A stretch of DNA of 64,000 nucleotides from Delphinus delphis (GCF_949987515.2 NC_082691.1:63433740-63497739), one strand, 5' to 3'. Shown: positions 10,918 through 25,900, counted from the first letter of the stretch. A program made the numbers and translations. Notes: generated by a model not told the origin, from the sequence alone.

Positions 10918-13900
10918 GTAAGTGTTTGTTCCGTGCTTGTAAACACATCTGCCGAAACCACCAGAACATTTGCAGGCTCTTCAGTCAGGCAGACTAGAGT
11001 CTTCGGAAGCTTCGGGTAGGGGAAAATGAGAAGCTGTGAGCACACACACACAGCTAAAATCTCATCTTAAGAGTTTATTTATTCTAGATATGAAAGAAGT
11101 GTTATTAACACAGGTGTACTGAATGTTATCCTTGCTGAGAGGAAATTTTTGTGTTTTTTCTCTTTTCTTTAAATTTCATTTGGAGGGAGTTCCCTGGTGG
11201 CCTAGTGGTTAGGATCCTGGGCTTTCAATTCCATGGCCTGGGTTCAATCCCTGGTCAGGGGACTGAGATCCCGCAAGCCACAGGGTGCGGCAAAAAAATT
11301 TGTTTTTCATTTGGAAAAAAGGAGGGAATGTGGTTCATTTTGGAATTGTATGTGACCTCTCGAGCCCTTTTGGCTTCCATTCACCTTGGCAGCATCCTAG
11401 GTGTTTATTTGTCTGGCCCAAAAGGCAGCAGCTTCTCAGTGTGAACTCTCTTTATTTTCTAGCTGGTGTGATTCCCCCAGATTCAGTGCTTCATTTTGAT
11501 GTACTTCTGATGGATATTTGGAATTCGGAAGATCAGGTTCAGATTCACACTTACTTCAAGCCCCCCAGTTGCCCTCGGACCATCCAGGTGTCTGATTTTG
11601 TTAGGTACCACTACAATGGAACGTTCTTGGATGGGACACTGTTTGATTCGAGGTAAGTCCCGCCATTCATGGTAGTATCATTGAAATGCCCCTTAGTTCT
11701 TTCTCTCTCATCCGCTTTTTTATGCCCATGGAGAAATCAGAAAAGGGATTCATTCCCAACTACTCTGTGATTGGGAACAAAGATGTATACATGCTTTTTC
11801 TCCAGGGATGGGTATGAGTTCATTGGTAGCTGAATTTTGGGTAACAAAAACCTTTTGAAGGATGAATTGGAAATGCCCTCATGGTATGGAACTTTTCCCA
11901 TTTCTCATTGGTTTTCAGTCACAATCGCATGAAAACATATGACACATATGTGGGAATTGGCTGGCTGATTCCTGGAATGGACAAAGGGCTGCTGGGGATG
12001 TGTGTGGGAGAAAAGCGCATCATCACCATACCTCCTTTTCTGGCCTATGGAGAAGATGGAGATGGTAAGTCCTTCTCATTCTTTGAGCCACTCTCATCTG
12101 TCTTGACTTCTTTTACAGTGGTTAATTTAACGTACCGTGTGAAACCCACCAGAGCTTTTGGTCTAGACTTGCAGTGTCCAATATGGTAGCCACTAGCTAC
12201 ATATAGCTATTTACATTTACATTAGGTTAAATAAAACTTTAAATACTGTACCTTGGTCACACTGCCACAGTTCATGTACTTCAGAGCTGCTTGTTGCCAA
12301 GGGCTGCTATACTGGACAGGGCAGATACAGAGCATTTCCATCACTGCAGAAAGTTCTATTTGGACGGTGCTAGTCTAGATCATTTGCTGTCTGATGAGTA
12401 AGTTGCAGAAATCTCCACCTATTAATGGTCATTGTTGTTCTTTTTCTTTCCACCTAGCACTATTTTATTTAAAAAAAATTTATTTGAGTCTAGTTACTTT
12501 ACAATGTTGTGTTAGCTTCTACTGTACAGCAAAGTGAATCAGCTATGCATATACATATATCCCTTCTCTTTTGGATTTCCTTCCCATTTAGGTTACCACA
12601 GAGTATTGAGTAGAGTTCCCTGTGCTATACAGTAGGTTCTCATTAGTTATCTATTTTATATATAGTATCAATAGTGTATATATGTCAATCCCAATCTCCC
12701 AATTCATCTGACCCTCACTGTTGTTCTTAAGTAAGACATCTCGGGACTTCCCTGGTGGTCCAGTGGTTAAGACTCCATGTTTCCAGTGCAGGGGCGTGGG
12801 TCCCATCCCTGGTCGGGGAACTAAGATCCCACAAGCCGTGTGGCCAAAAAAAAAAAAAGAAAGAAAAGAAAGAGAAAAAAAAAGAAAATGTGATGCTATT
12901 TAAGAAGTTTAGTGACAGTGATACCTGACTTCTAATAACCCCCTAATATAATGTTTTCCAAGCTATGTTTTCTGAGAGTTCTAGGTCTACAGAGCAGGAG
13001 GAGAGGGGAGCCTTCTCTCCTGTCGACCTCCACTTTTATTACTGGGAATCTGCAGACAGTTTCTTTAAAAACCTGCTAAAAGAAAAATAAAGCTTGAAAG
13101 TAACTGCCGCAAATATATCTTAATTCTCCCCTCCCCAAGATATGTTATTATTCTTATCACTACTCAAACTCTCTCATCCTTGGCTAATGGAAGTTCATTC
13201 TCCTTGTCTCCCAAATCCTTTTATCATCATCCACATGCATATGAGGTACGAAGTAAAGCTAGATGCCTAGCCCGATGTGATGAATGTTATTTATTTATTT
13301 TAAATAAATAATAAATAATTTAAATATTTTAAATACATAGTTTATTTCAAATAAATAATAAATAATTTAAATATTTTAAATAAATAGTTTATTTAAAATA
13401 GTTATTTTTAAATGCTTTATACTTTGACACTGTGCTCAGCTATCCAGGTATAAATTTAAACAGGTGAATTGTATAGTATGGGAATTATATCTCAATAAAG
13501 TTTTTATAAAAAGAAGCAAATATTCAGGTAGTACATAATAATGCTAGAAAAATTTAAACCCTGGGGTTACCGTAAGGCTTTCTGTTTTCTATTAAATTAA
13601 AAGATACAGAAAAATAAAAAAGATTAATATTCTGTCACACACCCTCCCACACCCACACCTGCATTTCAGGGATTAACCACACCCGGCGATCCAGAGGCTG
13701 ACTCAGCAGCCTGCTTTCAGCAGATTTCACCATTCCTCTGAGGGGAAGGAGACAGAGGGGTGGGCTCTGCCAAAGAGCCAGTTGAAGGAGCACAGTCTTG
13801 GCATGCCCTGTGGTTCACTTGTCTAGGCCTTCTCCTTTGCATGACATAACAAATGGCAAGTAAGAGTGTTGAGGTAAGTGGTTTGTCAGGTAACTAACTT

Positions 13901-16900
13901 CCTTCTATCCCAGAGTCCTGGATTTAGAGTTACTTATTGGTTGATGTTGATCTTTGCAGGAAGAGCTAGTGCCCCATAATCTCATGTGGATTATCGTGTG
14001 GCACATATTCAATAAATCCTCACTGTTAGGAGTATCCATGAGAAGCAATACCATCCTGAAGTGAAATAGAAATGATTGGAGGACTATTTATGTTTTGGAT
14101 TGTGGGTGCCATTTTTTCCCCTCTTATCTCAGCTAACTTTAGTTTTACTTATATCTTGTTTTGGATGAACTTAAAGAATTGAATTTTTGTCTCTTTAAAA
14201 ATTGGGGAACTTCCCTGGTGGCGCAGTGGTTAAGAATCTGCCCGCCAGTGCAGGGGACACGGGTTCGAGCCCTGGTCCGGGAAGATCCCACATACCACAG
14301 AGCAGCTAAGCCCGTGCACCACAACTACTGAGCCTGCACTTGAGATCCTGTGAGCCACAACTACGGAGCCCGCGTGCCACAACTACTGAAGCCCATGTGC
14401 CTAGAGCCCGTGCTGTGCAACAAGAGAAGCCGCTGCAATGAGAAGCCTGCGCACTGCAACGAAGAGTAGCCCCCACTCGCCGCAACTAGAGAAAGCCTAC
14501 ACAGAGCAACGAAGACCCAACGAGCCAAAAATAAATAAAATAAAATAAATAAATTTATTTTAAAAAAAGTTGGTTGTGAGGGACTCTGGTAGAGCTCACA
14601 CCAAGGAGTACTTCCCAGAACTACTGCTGCCAGTGTCCTTGTCCCCACAATAAGCCACAGCCACCCCCTGCCTCTGCAGGAGACCCTCCAACATTAACAG
14701 GGCTCAGATTGATCTCTGAGATGACCCCACAACTTTAGCAAGACTGAATGATATGAAGGAAAAAACCTATATGTGTGGAAAAAGGACAGAAACTAGAAAA
14801 AGAGCTGTGCGGCTGACAGGGTCTTGGTGCTCCAGCCGGGTGTTAGGCCTGAGCCTCTGAGGTGGGAGAGCCTAGTTCAGGACACTGGATTACCAGAGAC
14901 CTCCAGGCCCCACGTAATATCAATCGGCAACAGCTCTCCCAGAGATCTCCATCTCAATGCTAAGACCCAGCTCCACTCAACGACCAGCAACCTCCAGTGC
15001 TGGACACCCCATGCCAAACAACTAGAAAGACAGGAACACAACCCCACCCATTAGCAGAGAGGCTGCCTAAAATCATAATAAGTTCACAGACACCCTAAAA
15101 CACACCACCGGACGTGGTCCTGCCCACCTAAAAGACAAGATCCAGCCTTATGCACCAGAACACAGGCACCAGTCCCCTCCATCAGGAAGCCTCACAACTC
15201 AGTGAACCAACCTCACCCACTGGGGACAGCCACCAAAAACAACAGGAACTACGAACCTGCAGCCTGCGAAAAGGAGACCCCAAACACAGTAAGTCAAGCA
15301 AAATGAGAAGACAGAGAAATATGCAGCAGATGAAGGAGCAAAGTAAAAACCCATTAGACCAAACAAATGAAGAGGAAATAGGCAGTCTACCTGAAAAGGA
15401 ATTCAGAGTAATGATAGTAAAGATGATCCAAAATCTTGGAACTAGAATGGAGAAAATACAAGAAACATTTAACAAAGACCTAGAAGAAATAAAGAGCAAA
15501 CAAACAATGATGAACAACACAATAAATGAAATTAAAAATTCTCTAGAGGGAATCAATAGCAGAATAACTGAGGCAGAAGAACAGATAAGTGACCTGGAAG
15601 ATAAAATAGTGGAAATAACTACTGCAGAGCAGAATAGAGAAAAAAGAATGAAAAGAATTGAGAACAGTCTCAGAGACCTCTGGGACAACATTAAGTGCAC
15701 AAACACTTGAATTATAGGGGTCCTAGAAGAAGAAGAGAAAAAGAAAGGGACTGAGAAAATATTTGAAGAGATTATAGTTGAAAACTTCCCTAACATGGGA
15801 AAGAAAATAGCCCATCAACTCCAGGAAGCACAGAGGGTCCCATACAGGATAAATCCAAGGAGAAACACGCCAAGACACATATTAATCAAACTATCAAACA
15901 TTAAATACAAAGAAAAAATATTAAAAGCAGCAAGGGAAAAGCAACAAATAACATACAAGGGAATCACCATAAGGTTAACAGCTGATCTTTCAGCAGAAAC
16001 TCTGCAAGACAGAAGGGAGTGGCAGGACATATTTAAAGTGATGAAAAGGAAGAACCTACAACCAAGATTACTCTACCCATCAAGGATCTCATTCAGATTT
16101 GACGGAGAAATTAAAACCTTTACAGACAAGCAAAAGTTAAGAGTATTCAGCACCACCAAACCAGCTTTACAAAAAATGCTAAAGGAACTTCTCTAGTCAG
16201 GAAACACAAGAGAAGGAAAAGACCTACAAAAACAAACCCAAAACAATTAAGAAAATGGTAATGGGAACATACATATTGATAATTACCTTAAATGTAAATG
16301 GATTAAATGCTCGAGCCAAAAGACACAGGCTGGCTGAATGGATACAAAAACAAGGCCCGTATATATGCTGTCTACAAGAGACCCACTTCAGACCTAGGGA
16401 CACATACAGACTGAAAGTGAGGGGATGGAAAAAGATATTCCATGCAAATGGAAATCAAAAGAAAGTTGGATAAGCAATTCTCATATCAGATAAAGTAGAC
16501 TTTAAAATAAAGACTATTACAAGAGACAGAGAAGGACACTACATAATGATTAAGGGATCAATCCAACAAGAAGATAAAACAATTGTAAATATTTATGCAC
16601 CCAACATAGGAGCACCTCAATATATAAGGCAAATGCTAACAGCCATTAAAGGAGAAATCGACAGTAGCACAATAATAGTAGGGGAGTTTAACACCCCACT
16701 TTCACCAATGGACAGATCATCCAAATAAAAATAAATAAGGAAACACAAGCTTTAAATGACACATTAAACAAGATGGACTTAATTGATATTTATAGGACAT
16801 TCCATCCAAAAACAACAGAATACACTTTCTTCTCAGTGCTCATGGAACATTCTCCAGGATAGATCATATCTTGGGTCATAAATCAAGCCTTGGTAAATTT

Positions 16901-19900
16901 AAGAAAATTGAAATTGTATCGAGTATCTTTTCCAACCACAACACTATGAGACTAGATATCAGTTACAAGAAAAAAACTGTAAAAAATACAAACACATGGA
17001 GGCTAAACAATATGGTACTAAATAACCAAGAAATCACTGAAGAAATCAAAGAGGAAATCAAAAAACATGTAGAAACAAATGACAATGAAAACATGACAAC
17101 CCCAAACCTATGAGATGCAACAAAAGCAGTTCTAAGAGGGAAGTTTATAGCAATACAATCCTACTGCAAGAAGCAAGAAACATCTCAAAAAAACAACCTA
17201 ACCTTACACCTAAAGCAATTAGAGAAAGAAGAACACCAAAAAACCCCCAAAGTTAGCAGAAGGAAAGAAATCATAAAGATCAGATCAGAAATAAAGGAAA
17301 AAGAAGGAAACGATAGCAAAGATCAATAAAAGCTAGTTCTTTGAGAAGATAAACAAAATTGATAAACCATTAGCCAGACTTATCAAGAAAAAAAGGGAGA
17401 AGACTCAAATCAACAGGATTAGAAATGAAAAAGGAGAAGTAACAACTGACACTGCAGAAATACAAAGGGACATGAGAGATTACTACAAGCAACTCTATGC
17501 CAATAAAATGGACAAATTCTTAGAAAAGCACAACCTTCCGAGACTGAACCAGGAAGAAATAGAAAATACAAACAGACCAATCACAAGCACTGAAATTGAG
17601 ACTCTGATTAAAAATCTTCCAACAAACAAAAGCCCAGGACCAGATGGCTTCACAGGCTTCACAGAGTTCTCAAAGTCTTCAAAAATATAGCAGAGGGAGG
17701 AACAGTCCCAAACTCATTCCACCATCACCCTGATACTGAAACCAGACAAAGATGTCACAAAAAAAGAAAACTACAGGCCAATATCACTGACGAACATAGA
17801 TGGAAAAATTCTGAACAAAATACTAGCAAACAGAATCCAGCAGCTCATTTAAAAGGGTCATACACCATGATCAAGTAGGGTTTATCCCAGGAATGCAAGG
17901 ACTCTTCAATATATGCAAATCAATCAATGTGATACACCGTATTAACAAATTGAAGGATACAAACCACATGATCATCTCAATAGATGCAGAAAAAGCTTTC
18001 CACAAAATTCAACACCCATTTATGATAAAAACCCTCCAGAAAGTAGGCATAGAGGGAACTTATCTCAACATAATAAAGGCCATATATGACAGACCCACAG
18101 CCAGCATCGTTCTCAGTGGTGAAAAACTGAAATCATATCCACTAAGATCAGGAACAAGACAAGGTTGCCCACTCTCACCACTATCATTCAACATAGTTTT
18201 GGAAGTTTTAGCCACAGCAAGCAGAGAAAAAAAAAGAAATAAAAGGAATCCAAATTGGAAAACAAGAAGTAAAGCTGTCACTGTTTGCAGATAACATGAT
18301 ACTATACATAGGGAATCCCAAAGATGCTACCAGAAAACTACTAGAGCTAATCAATGAACTTGGTAAAGTAGCAGGATACAAAATTAATGCACAGAAATCT
18401 CTTGCATTCCTATACACTAATATGAAAAGTCTGAAAGAGAAATTAAGGAAACATTCCCATTTACCATTGCAACAAAAAGAATAAAATACCTAGGAATAAA
18501 CCTACCTAAGGAGAAAAAAGCCCTGTATGAAGAAAACTATGACACTGATGAAAGAAATTAAAGATGATAGAAACAGATAGAGAGACATATCATGTTCTTG
18601 CATTGGAAGAATCAACATTGTGAAAATGACTATACTCCCCAAAGCTATCTACAGATTCAATGCAATCCTTATCAAGCTACCAATGGCATTTTTCACAGAA
18701 GTAGAACAAAAAATTTCACAATTTGTATGGAGACACAAAAGACCTCGAATAGCCAAAGCCATCTTGTGAAAGAAAAACGGAGCTGGAGGAATCAGGCTCC
18801 TGGACTTCAGACTGTACTACAGGGCTACAGTAATCAAGACAGGATGGTACTGGCACAAACAGAAATACAGATCAATGGAACAGGCTAGAAAGCCCAGAGA
18901 TAAACCCACGCACATATGGTCACCTTATTTTTGATAAAGGAGGCAAGAATATCCAATGGAGAAAAGACAGCGTCTTCAATAAGTGGTGCTGGGAAAACTG
19001 GACAGCTACATGTAAAAGAATGAAATTAGAACACTCCCTAACACTATACACAAAAATAAACTCAAAATGGATTAAAACGTAAAGGTAAAGCCAGACACTA
19101 TAAAACTGTTAGAGGAAAACATACGCAGAACACTCTATGACATAAATCACAGCAAGATCCTTTTTGATCCACCTCCTAGAGAAATGGAAATAAAAACAAA
19201 AATAAACAAATGGGACCTAATGAAACTTAAAAACTTTTGCACGGCAAAAGAAACCATTAACAAAAGGAAAAGACAACCCTCAGAATGGGAGAAAGTATTG
19301 CAAACGAAGCAACTGACAAAGGATTAATCTCCAAAATATACAAGCAGCTCATGGAGCTCAATATCAAAAAAACAACCCAATCCAAAAATGGGCAGAAGAC
19401 ATAAATAGACATTTCTCCAAAGAAGATATACAGATTGCCAAGAAACACATGAAAGGATGCTCAACATTGCTAATCATTAGAGAAATGCAAATCAAAACTA
19501 CAATGAGGCATCACCTCACACTGGTCAGAATGGCCATCATCAAAAAATCTACAAACAATAAATGCTGCAGAGGGTGTGGAGAAAAGGGAGCCCTCTTGCA
19601 CTGTTGGTGGGAATGTAAATTGATACAGCTACTATAGAGAGCAGTATGGAGGTTCCTCAAAAAACTAAAAATAGAACTACCATACGACCCAGCAATCCCA
19701 CTACTGGGCATATACCCTGAGAAAAGCATAATTCGAAAAGGGTCATGTAGCACAATGTTCATTACAGCACTATTTACAATAGCCAGGAAATGGAACCAAC
19801 CTAATTGTCCATTGACAGATGAATGGATAAAGAATACGTGGCACATATATACAATGGAATATTACTCAGCCATAAAAAGAAACGAAATTGAGTTATTTGT

Positions 19901-22900
19901 AGTGAGGTGGATGGACCTAGAGTCTGTCCTACAGAGTGAAGTAAGTTAGAAAGAGAAAAACTAATACTGTATGCTTACACATATATATGGAATCTAAAAC
20001 AAAAAAAAGGTTCTGAAGAACCTAGGGGCAAGACAGGAATAAAGACTCATATGTAGAGAATGGGCTTGAGGACACATGGAGGGGAAGGGTAAGCTGGGAT
20101 GAAGTGAGAGAGTAGCATGGACATATATACACTACCAAATGTAAAATAGATAGCTAGTGGGAAGCAGCTGCATAGCACAGGGAGATCAGCTTGGTGCTTT
20201 GTGACCACTTAGAGGGGTGGTATATGGAGGGTGGGAGGGAGACGCAAGAGGGAGGGGATATGGGGATATATGTATGCATATGGCTGATTTACTTTGTTAT
20301 ACAGCAGAAACTAACACAGCATTGTAAAGCAATTATACTCCAATGAAGATGTAAAAAAAAAGTTGCTTGTGAGTTCCCAGACATTGGGAACAGACTTGTG
20401 GGTGCCAAGGGGGAAGTGGGGTGGTAGAGGGTTGGATTGGGAATTTGGGATTAGCAGATACAAACTATTGTATATGGAATGGAGGGACAACAGGGTTTTA
20501 CAGTGTAGCACAGGGAACTATAGTCAATGTCCTGTAATAAAGCATAATGGAAAAGAATATGAAAAAGAATATATATACGTTTGTATATGGTGTTAGGTAG
20601 TGTTCTAATTTCATTCTTTTACATGTAGCTGTCCAGTTTTCCCAGCACCATGTACTGAAGAGCCTGTCTTTTCTCCATTGTATGTTCTTGCCTCCTTTGT
20701 CGTAAATTAGGTGACCATATATGAGTGGGTTTATCTCTGGGCATTCTATCCTGTACCATTGATCTTTATTTCTGTTTTTGTACCAGTACCATACTGTCTT
20801 GATTACTGTAGCTTTGTGGTATAGTTTGAGGTCAGGGAGCCTGATTCCTCCAGCTCCGTTTTTCTTTCTCAAGATTGCTTTGGCTATTCAGGGTCTTTTG
20901 TGTGTCCATAAGAATTGTAAAATTTTTTGTTCTAATTCTGTGGAGAATGCCACTGGTAGTTTGATAGGGATTACATTGAATCTGTAGATTGCTTTGGGTA
21001 GTATAGTCATTTTTACAATATTGATTCTTCCAATCCAAGAACATGGTATATTTCTCCATCTGTTTGTCATCTTTGATTTCTTAGAATAGGAGAAAATACT
21101 TGCAAATGAAACAACAGACAAAAGATTAATCTCCGAAATATACAAACAGCTCATGGAGCTCAATATCAAAAAAACAAACAATCCAATTAAAAAATGGGCA
21201 GAAGACCTAAGTAGACGTTTCACGAAGGAGGACATACAGATGGCCAAGGGACACATGAAAAGATGCTCAACATCACTAATTATTAGAGAAATGCAGATCA
21301 AAACTACAATGAGCTATCATCTCACGCTAGTCTGAATGGCCATTATCAAAAAATGTAGAAACAATAAATGCTGGAAAGGGTGTGGTGAAAAGGGAACCCT
21401 CTTGCACTGTTGGTGGGAATGTAAATTGATACAACCACTATGGAAAACAGTATGGAGGTTCCTTAAAAAACTAAGAATAGAACTACCATATGACCCAGCA
21501 ATCCCACTACTGGGCATATACCCTGAGAAAACCATAATTCAAAAAGACATGTACCACAAAGTTCACTGCAGCACTATTTATAATAGCCAGGACATGGACG
21601 TAACCTAAGTGTCCATTGGCAGATGGATGGATAAAGAAGATGTGGCACATATATACAATGGAATATTACTCAGCCGTAAAAAGAAACAAAATTGAGTTAT
21701 TTGTAGTGAGGTGGATGGACCTAGAGTCTGTCATACAGAGTGAAGTAAGTCAGAAAGAGAAAAACAAATACCATATGCTAATGCATGTATATGGGATCTA
21801 AAAAAAAAAAAATGGTACTGATAAACCTAGTTGCAGGGCAGGAATAAAGATGTAGACATAAGGAATGGACACGGGGTGGGAGGGGGAAGCTGGGGTGAAG
21901 TGAGAGTAGCATCGACATATATACACTACTGAATGTAAAATAGTTAGCTAGTGGGAAGCAGCCCCATAGCACAGGGAGATCAGCTCGGTGCTTTGAGGTG
22001 ACCTAGAGGGGTGGGATAGGGAGGATGGGAGGGAGGCTCGGGAGGGAGGGGATATGGGGATATATGTATGCATGTGACTGATTCACTTTGTTATACAGCA
22101 GAAACTAACACAACATTGTAAAGCAATTATACTCCAAGAACGAACTATTAAAAGAAAAGAATATATATATATATATATATGTATAACTGAATCACTTTGC
22201 TGTACAGGAGGAATTAACACAACATTGTAAAACAACTGTACTCAATAAAATAAATTTTAAAATAATTGTCTGTGAGTTCCAAAGAACAAGTCTATGTAGT
22301 GTTCTCCAGAACCAGATCCAAGCTGTGGAATGTCTGTGATTTGCATCTATATACAAACAGAAACCCACAGAGGTATGTATTTGGGTTTGCATGTGGGTAT
22401 ATAACCACTCACATAGAGCCTTGATTTGCAAGCACAAGCATAGACAATGTGGTCACAGTATTCTCCATGTCATTATTATCGGTTTGCTCCTTTTTCTGAG
22501 GAAGTCAGGCTTCAAATTATACCTGCCAGCCCTCGGTTGGACACCACGTGAGATAGCACGGTTAGACACCATGGGGGACCACCCAAGATGTGGAAGAACA
22601 TTTGTTTCCTTGGCTGGGAAACTTCAAGGAATGTGTAACACCAACGTAGTGGGTGTTGAATTGTAGTTAAAGTATTGATACTTCCTAAATCTTGTGTCCT
22701 GATTTCATCATCTTCCTTCATTCCACTCTAGGGAAAGACATTCCTGGGCAGGCATCTCTGGTGTTTGATGTTGCATTATTGGACCTCCATAACCCCAAGG
22801 ATGGCATTTCCATTGAGAATAAGGTAGTTCCTGAAAACTGTGAGCGGCAAAGTCAAACGGGGGACTTTCTCAGGTATCATTACAACGGCACACTTCTGGA

Positions 22901-25900
22901 TGGTACATTCTTTGATTCCAGGTAAGCAAACAACAGGCTCCTTCACTTACCAGAACATCTTATTAAATATAGTTTATAGCTTGTCAGTGCTGATTTTGAG
23001 TTAGTATTTTCATCTCCAGTATAGGTTTCTATTTTCTGATACTGAATTCCTTCAGAGGTTGTTAGAACGGTCTCCTTGGGGCCTGTGGGAGATGGGTCTG
23101 CAGGAAAGCAGGAGAGGCTCACCCTGGACTCCCACAGTCCCTCTAGACTGTGCTCGGCTATTCAAGTATAAACCCAACTCTGGGGTCCAAGGTGGGAAGT
23201 GACCAGGAGGCAGGACCAGGCGGTAGGATGCGAAGAGAAGAGACTTGGTGCTGGGAGATCTGGATTCCAGTCCCTGTGTGTGGTGCACTAGGTGTGTGAC
23301 TTTGGATAGCATTTGACCTCCCTGAGCTTCAGTTTTTTCGTTGTTGTTAGCACCTTTCTCAAAGAGATGGTTAGATTAAGGAGAGAAGGTAGGCAGAAGC
23401 ACTTTGCAAACTTTCATGGTTTATCTGCTGCAGGGACTGTTTGGATGCTGGGCGGAGCCTGTTGTTATTCAAAGCTTTGTTTATCAGGCTTAGCCTGCAG
23501 TTGTGAGCAGGCAACAGGTGTTTGGTCTGCGTTGCTCATTCAGGTGGCATGTGTTGTTTGGATTCCTTTAGCTTCCTATAGAGCAAGCAAGTAGTGACAG
23601 CAATCTACCTGTTTCTCTGAGGTAAGAGACTTCTCGTTTAATTAGTCACCCAGAAACATTACAGAATTTTTATACGGTATAATTTTATTTGCATAATTCA
23701 TTCTTACCACTCCGCGGATCCCTTCTTTTAAATTTTTCATTTGACTTTTTTGGAAAAAGGCAGTAGTCTCATGGTTCAAAATTAAAACAAAATATGCGTT
23801 AAGATGTGTTGTACCGACCATCCCTGCCAACCTCACATCCCCCTCCCCCCAAGCCACTTAGAGTTAACCACTGTTATTAATAAGTTTCTTTTTTATTCTT
23901 CAAATGTGTGGATTTTTTTCCTAAAGCAGATATAAGCAAATACAATTGTTATATTATTTTCTCCGCTTTATAGTATATAGCATATAGAATACTATATACA
24001 TACATATATAACATTATGTATTATATATATATACAGATAACATAATGCTACGTACTATATACACTATTATGCTCCTTGCTTTTTTTTTAATTAATTAATT
24101 TATTTTTGGCTGCCTTGGGTCTTCGTTGCTGCGCATGGGCTTTTCTCTAGTTGTGGCGAGCAGGGGCTATACTCTTCGTTACGGCACGCGGGCTTCTCAT
24201 TGCGGTGGCTTCTCTTGTTGTGGAGCACAGGCTCTAGGCGCACGGGCTTCAGTAGATGTGGCATGTGGGTTCAGTAGTGTGGCTCGCGGGCTCTAGAGTG
24301 CAGGCTCAGTAGTTGTGGTGCATGGGCTTAGTTGCTCCGCGGTATGTGGGATCCTCCTGGACCAGGGCTCGAACCCATGTCCCCTGCATTGGCAGGCGGA
24401 TTCTTAACCACTGCGCCACCAGTGAAGCCCCTGCTCCTTGCTTTTTTTCACCTTGGAATTTTTCCATATTAATGCGTAGAGAGAAATCATTTTTTATGTC
24501 TGTGTAGTGTTTCATTGAGTGACTATACCATATTTATCTAACCATTCCCCATTGATGACATTTGAGTTGTTTTTATTTTTTCTATTAAAAAAAATTGAGA
24601 GAGTGTGTGCGTGTGATTACTTGTCACATATGATCTTGGTTCTGTCTTTTATTCCCTGGAATTTTATTTTTAGTTGAAAAGCCATTTTTCTGGTGGATAC
24701 CAGATTTCTTTTCATATTAATGGAACCAGTTTTCTTAGGTTTCAAACAGATTTCCATTTTAGTACACTGGGGTCTAATCCATCCTAAGAGCTAAGTAATA
24801 TTCCATTATATAGGTTTGCCTTAATTTAGTAATCAATCCCTATTATTTTCTATCTTTTGATGTTCTAAGAGGGACTGCAATAATTATTTTTGTAGCTAAA
24901 TCTTAAATAATATGATTGTTTCCTTAGGATAAATTTCTAGAAGAATCTCTAGGTTTAAGGTTATGTGTATTTTTACAGCTTTTGATATAAGTACCAAGTT
25001 GTCCTCAAGGAAGGTTTTACATCACTAAGAGTACCCCATTTCCTGCAAACTCAGCAACATTGGGTATTATTTAAAAATAATCTTTGCCAATTTATAGGAG
25101 AAAAATAGAACTTTATAATTGTAATGTGAATTTTTTTGATTGCTATTAAGGTTGAAATTCTTTCAAATGTTTATTGACTATTTGGATATTTTCTTTTGTG
25201 ATTTACCTGTTTGTGTATTTGCCTGTTTTTATATTGAGGATATTGGTATTTGTCCTTTTCTTATTAATTTAAAATCTCTGTACATTAAAGATATTAACAA
25301 TTTTATGGTTGCATATTGTTGAAAGCATACTGCCTGTTTATTTGCATTTTAATTTCGGTTGTTGTGATTTTTGATCTGTTTAAATATAAACCTTTTATGT
25401 TGTTAAATACATTCCATTTCTCCTTTATGGCTCCCTTTATTCTTATGTAAATTCTTATATATTCTGTCTTGAGTAACTTGCTAAAAAGTCTCTCCCTGCC
25501 CCTGGACTTGTTTTTTTTTCCCCTAGAGTATATAAATATTCACCTGTATTTTCCTCCTGCTCTTCTAATGGCTTTATTTTTTTATCCTTTAAAATATTCT
25601 CTATTAGAATTTTTATTTTAAAGAATATTATGTTCTTGTTGTATAAGTGAAACAATGCAAAGATATTTAATAAAATGTAATAATTTCACATCAACCCCTT
25701 CCATTTTCACCACTTGCAGTAAATATTAAAAAGCTTCTGCAGGCTCTCTTCAGTGTTTATAAATGCTTTCATGTTTCAATCTTAAATCCATCTGGAATTT
25801 ATTGTGGTGTTCAGTATGACAGTAAGGATCTAAATGGTTTTTTCCAGATGGTTAGCCAGTTTCTCCAACACCCTTTATTGAATAACTGTATCTTCCTCAC

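Larger units (their letters stand above)
14581..20354 (+). mobile_element. Near-full-length L1 retrotransposon, inactive
   Basis: A 5.8-kb plus-oriented L1: partial 5' UTR, ORF1, ORF2 and 3' UTR with a poly(A) tail. The target-site duplication aaaaaaagttggttgtgag is at 14562-14580 and 20355-20373 with one mismatch, and the nick context TTTT/AAAA fits L1 endonuclease. ORF1 has one stop and ORF2 several breaks. A catalytic GDFNTP endonuclease motif reads GEFNTP, and the reverse transcriptase FADD reads FADN. It lies in FKBP9 intron 4 in the sense direction. Confidence 0.95.

Noticed and set aside
15182..15796. 204-residue open frame on the minus strand, Ser/Ile/Leu-rich
   Set aside because: It is the antisense shadow of the L1 ORF1 coiled coil. 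The hydrophobic look comes from the complement of Lys/Glu codons.
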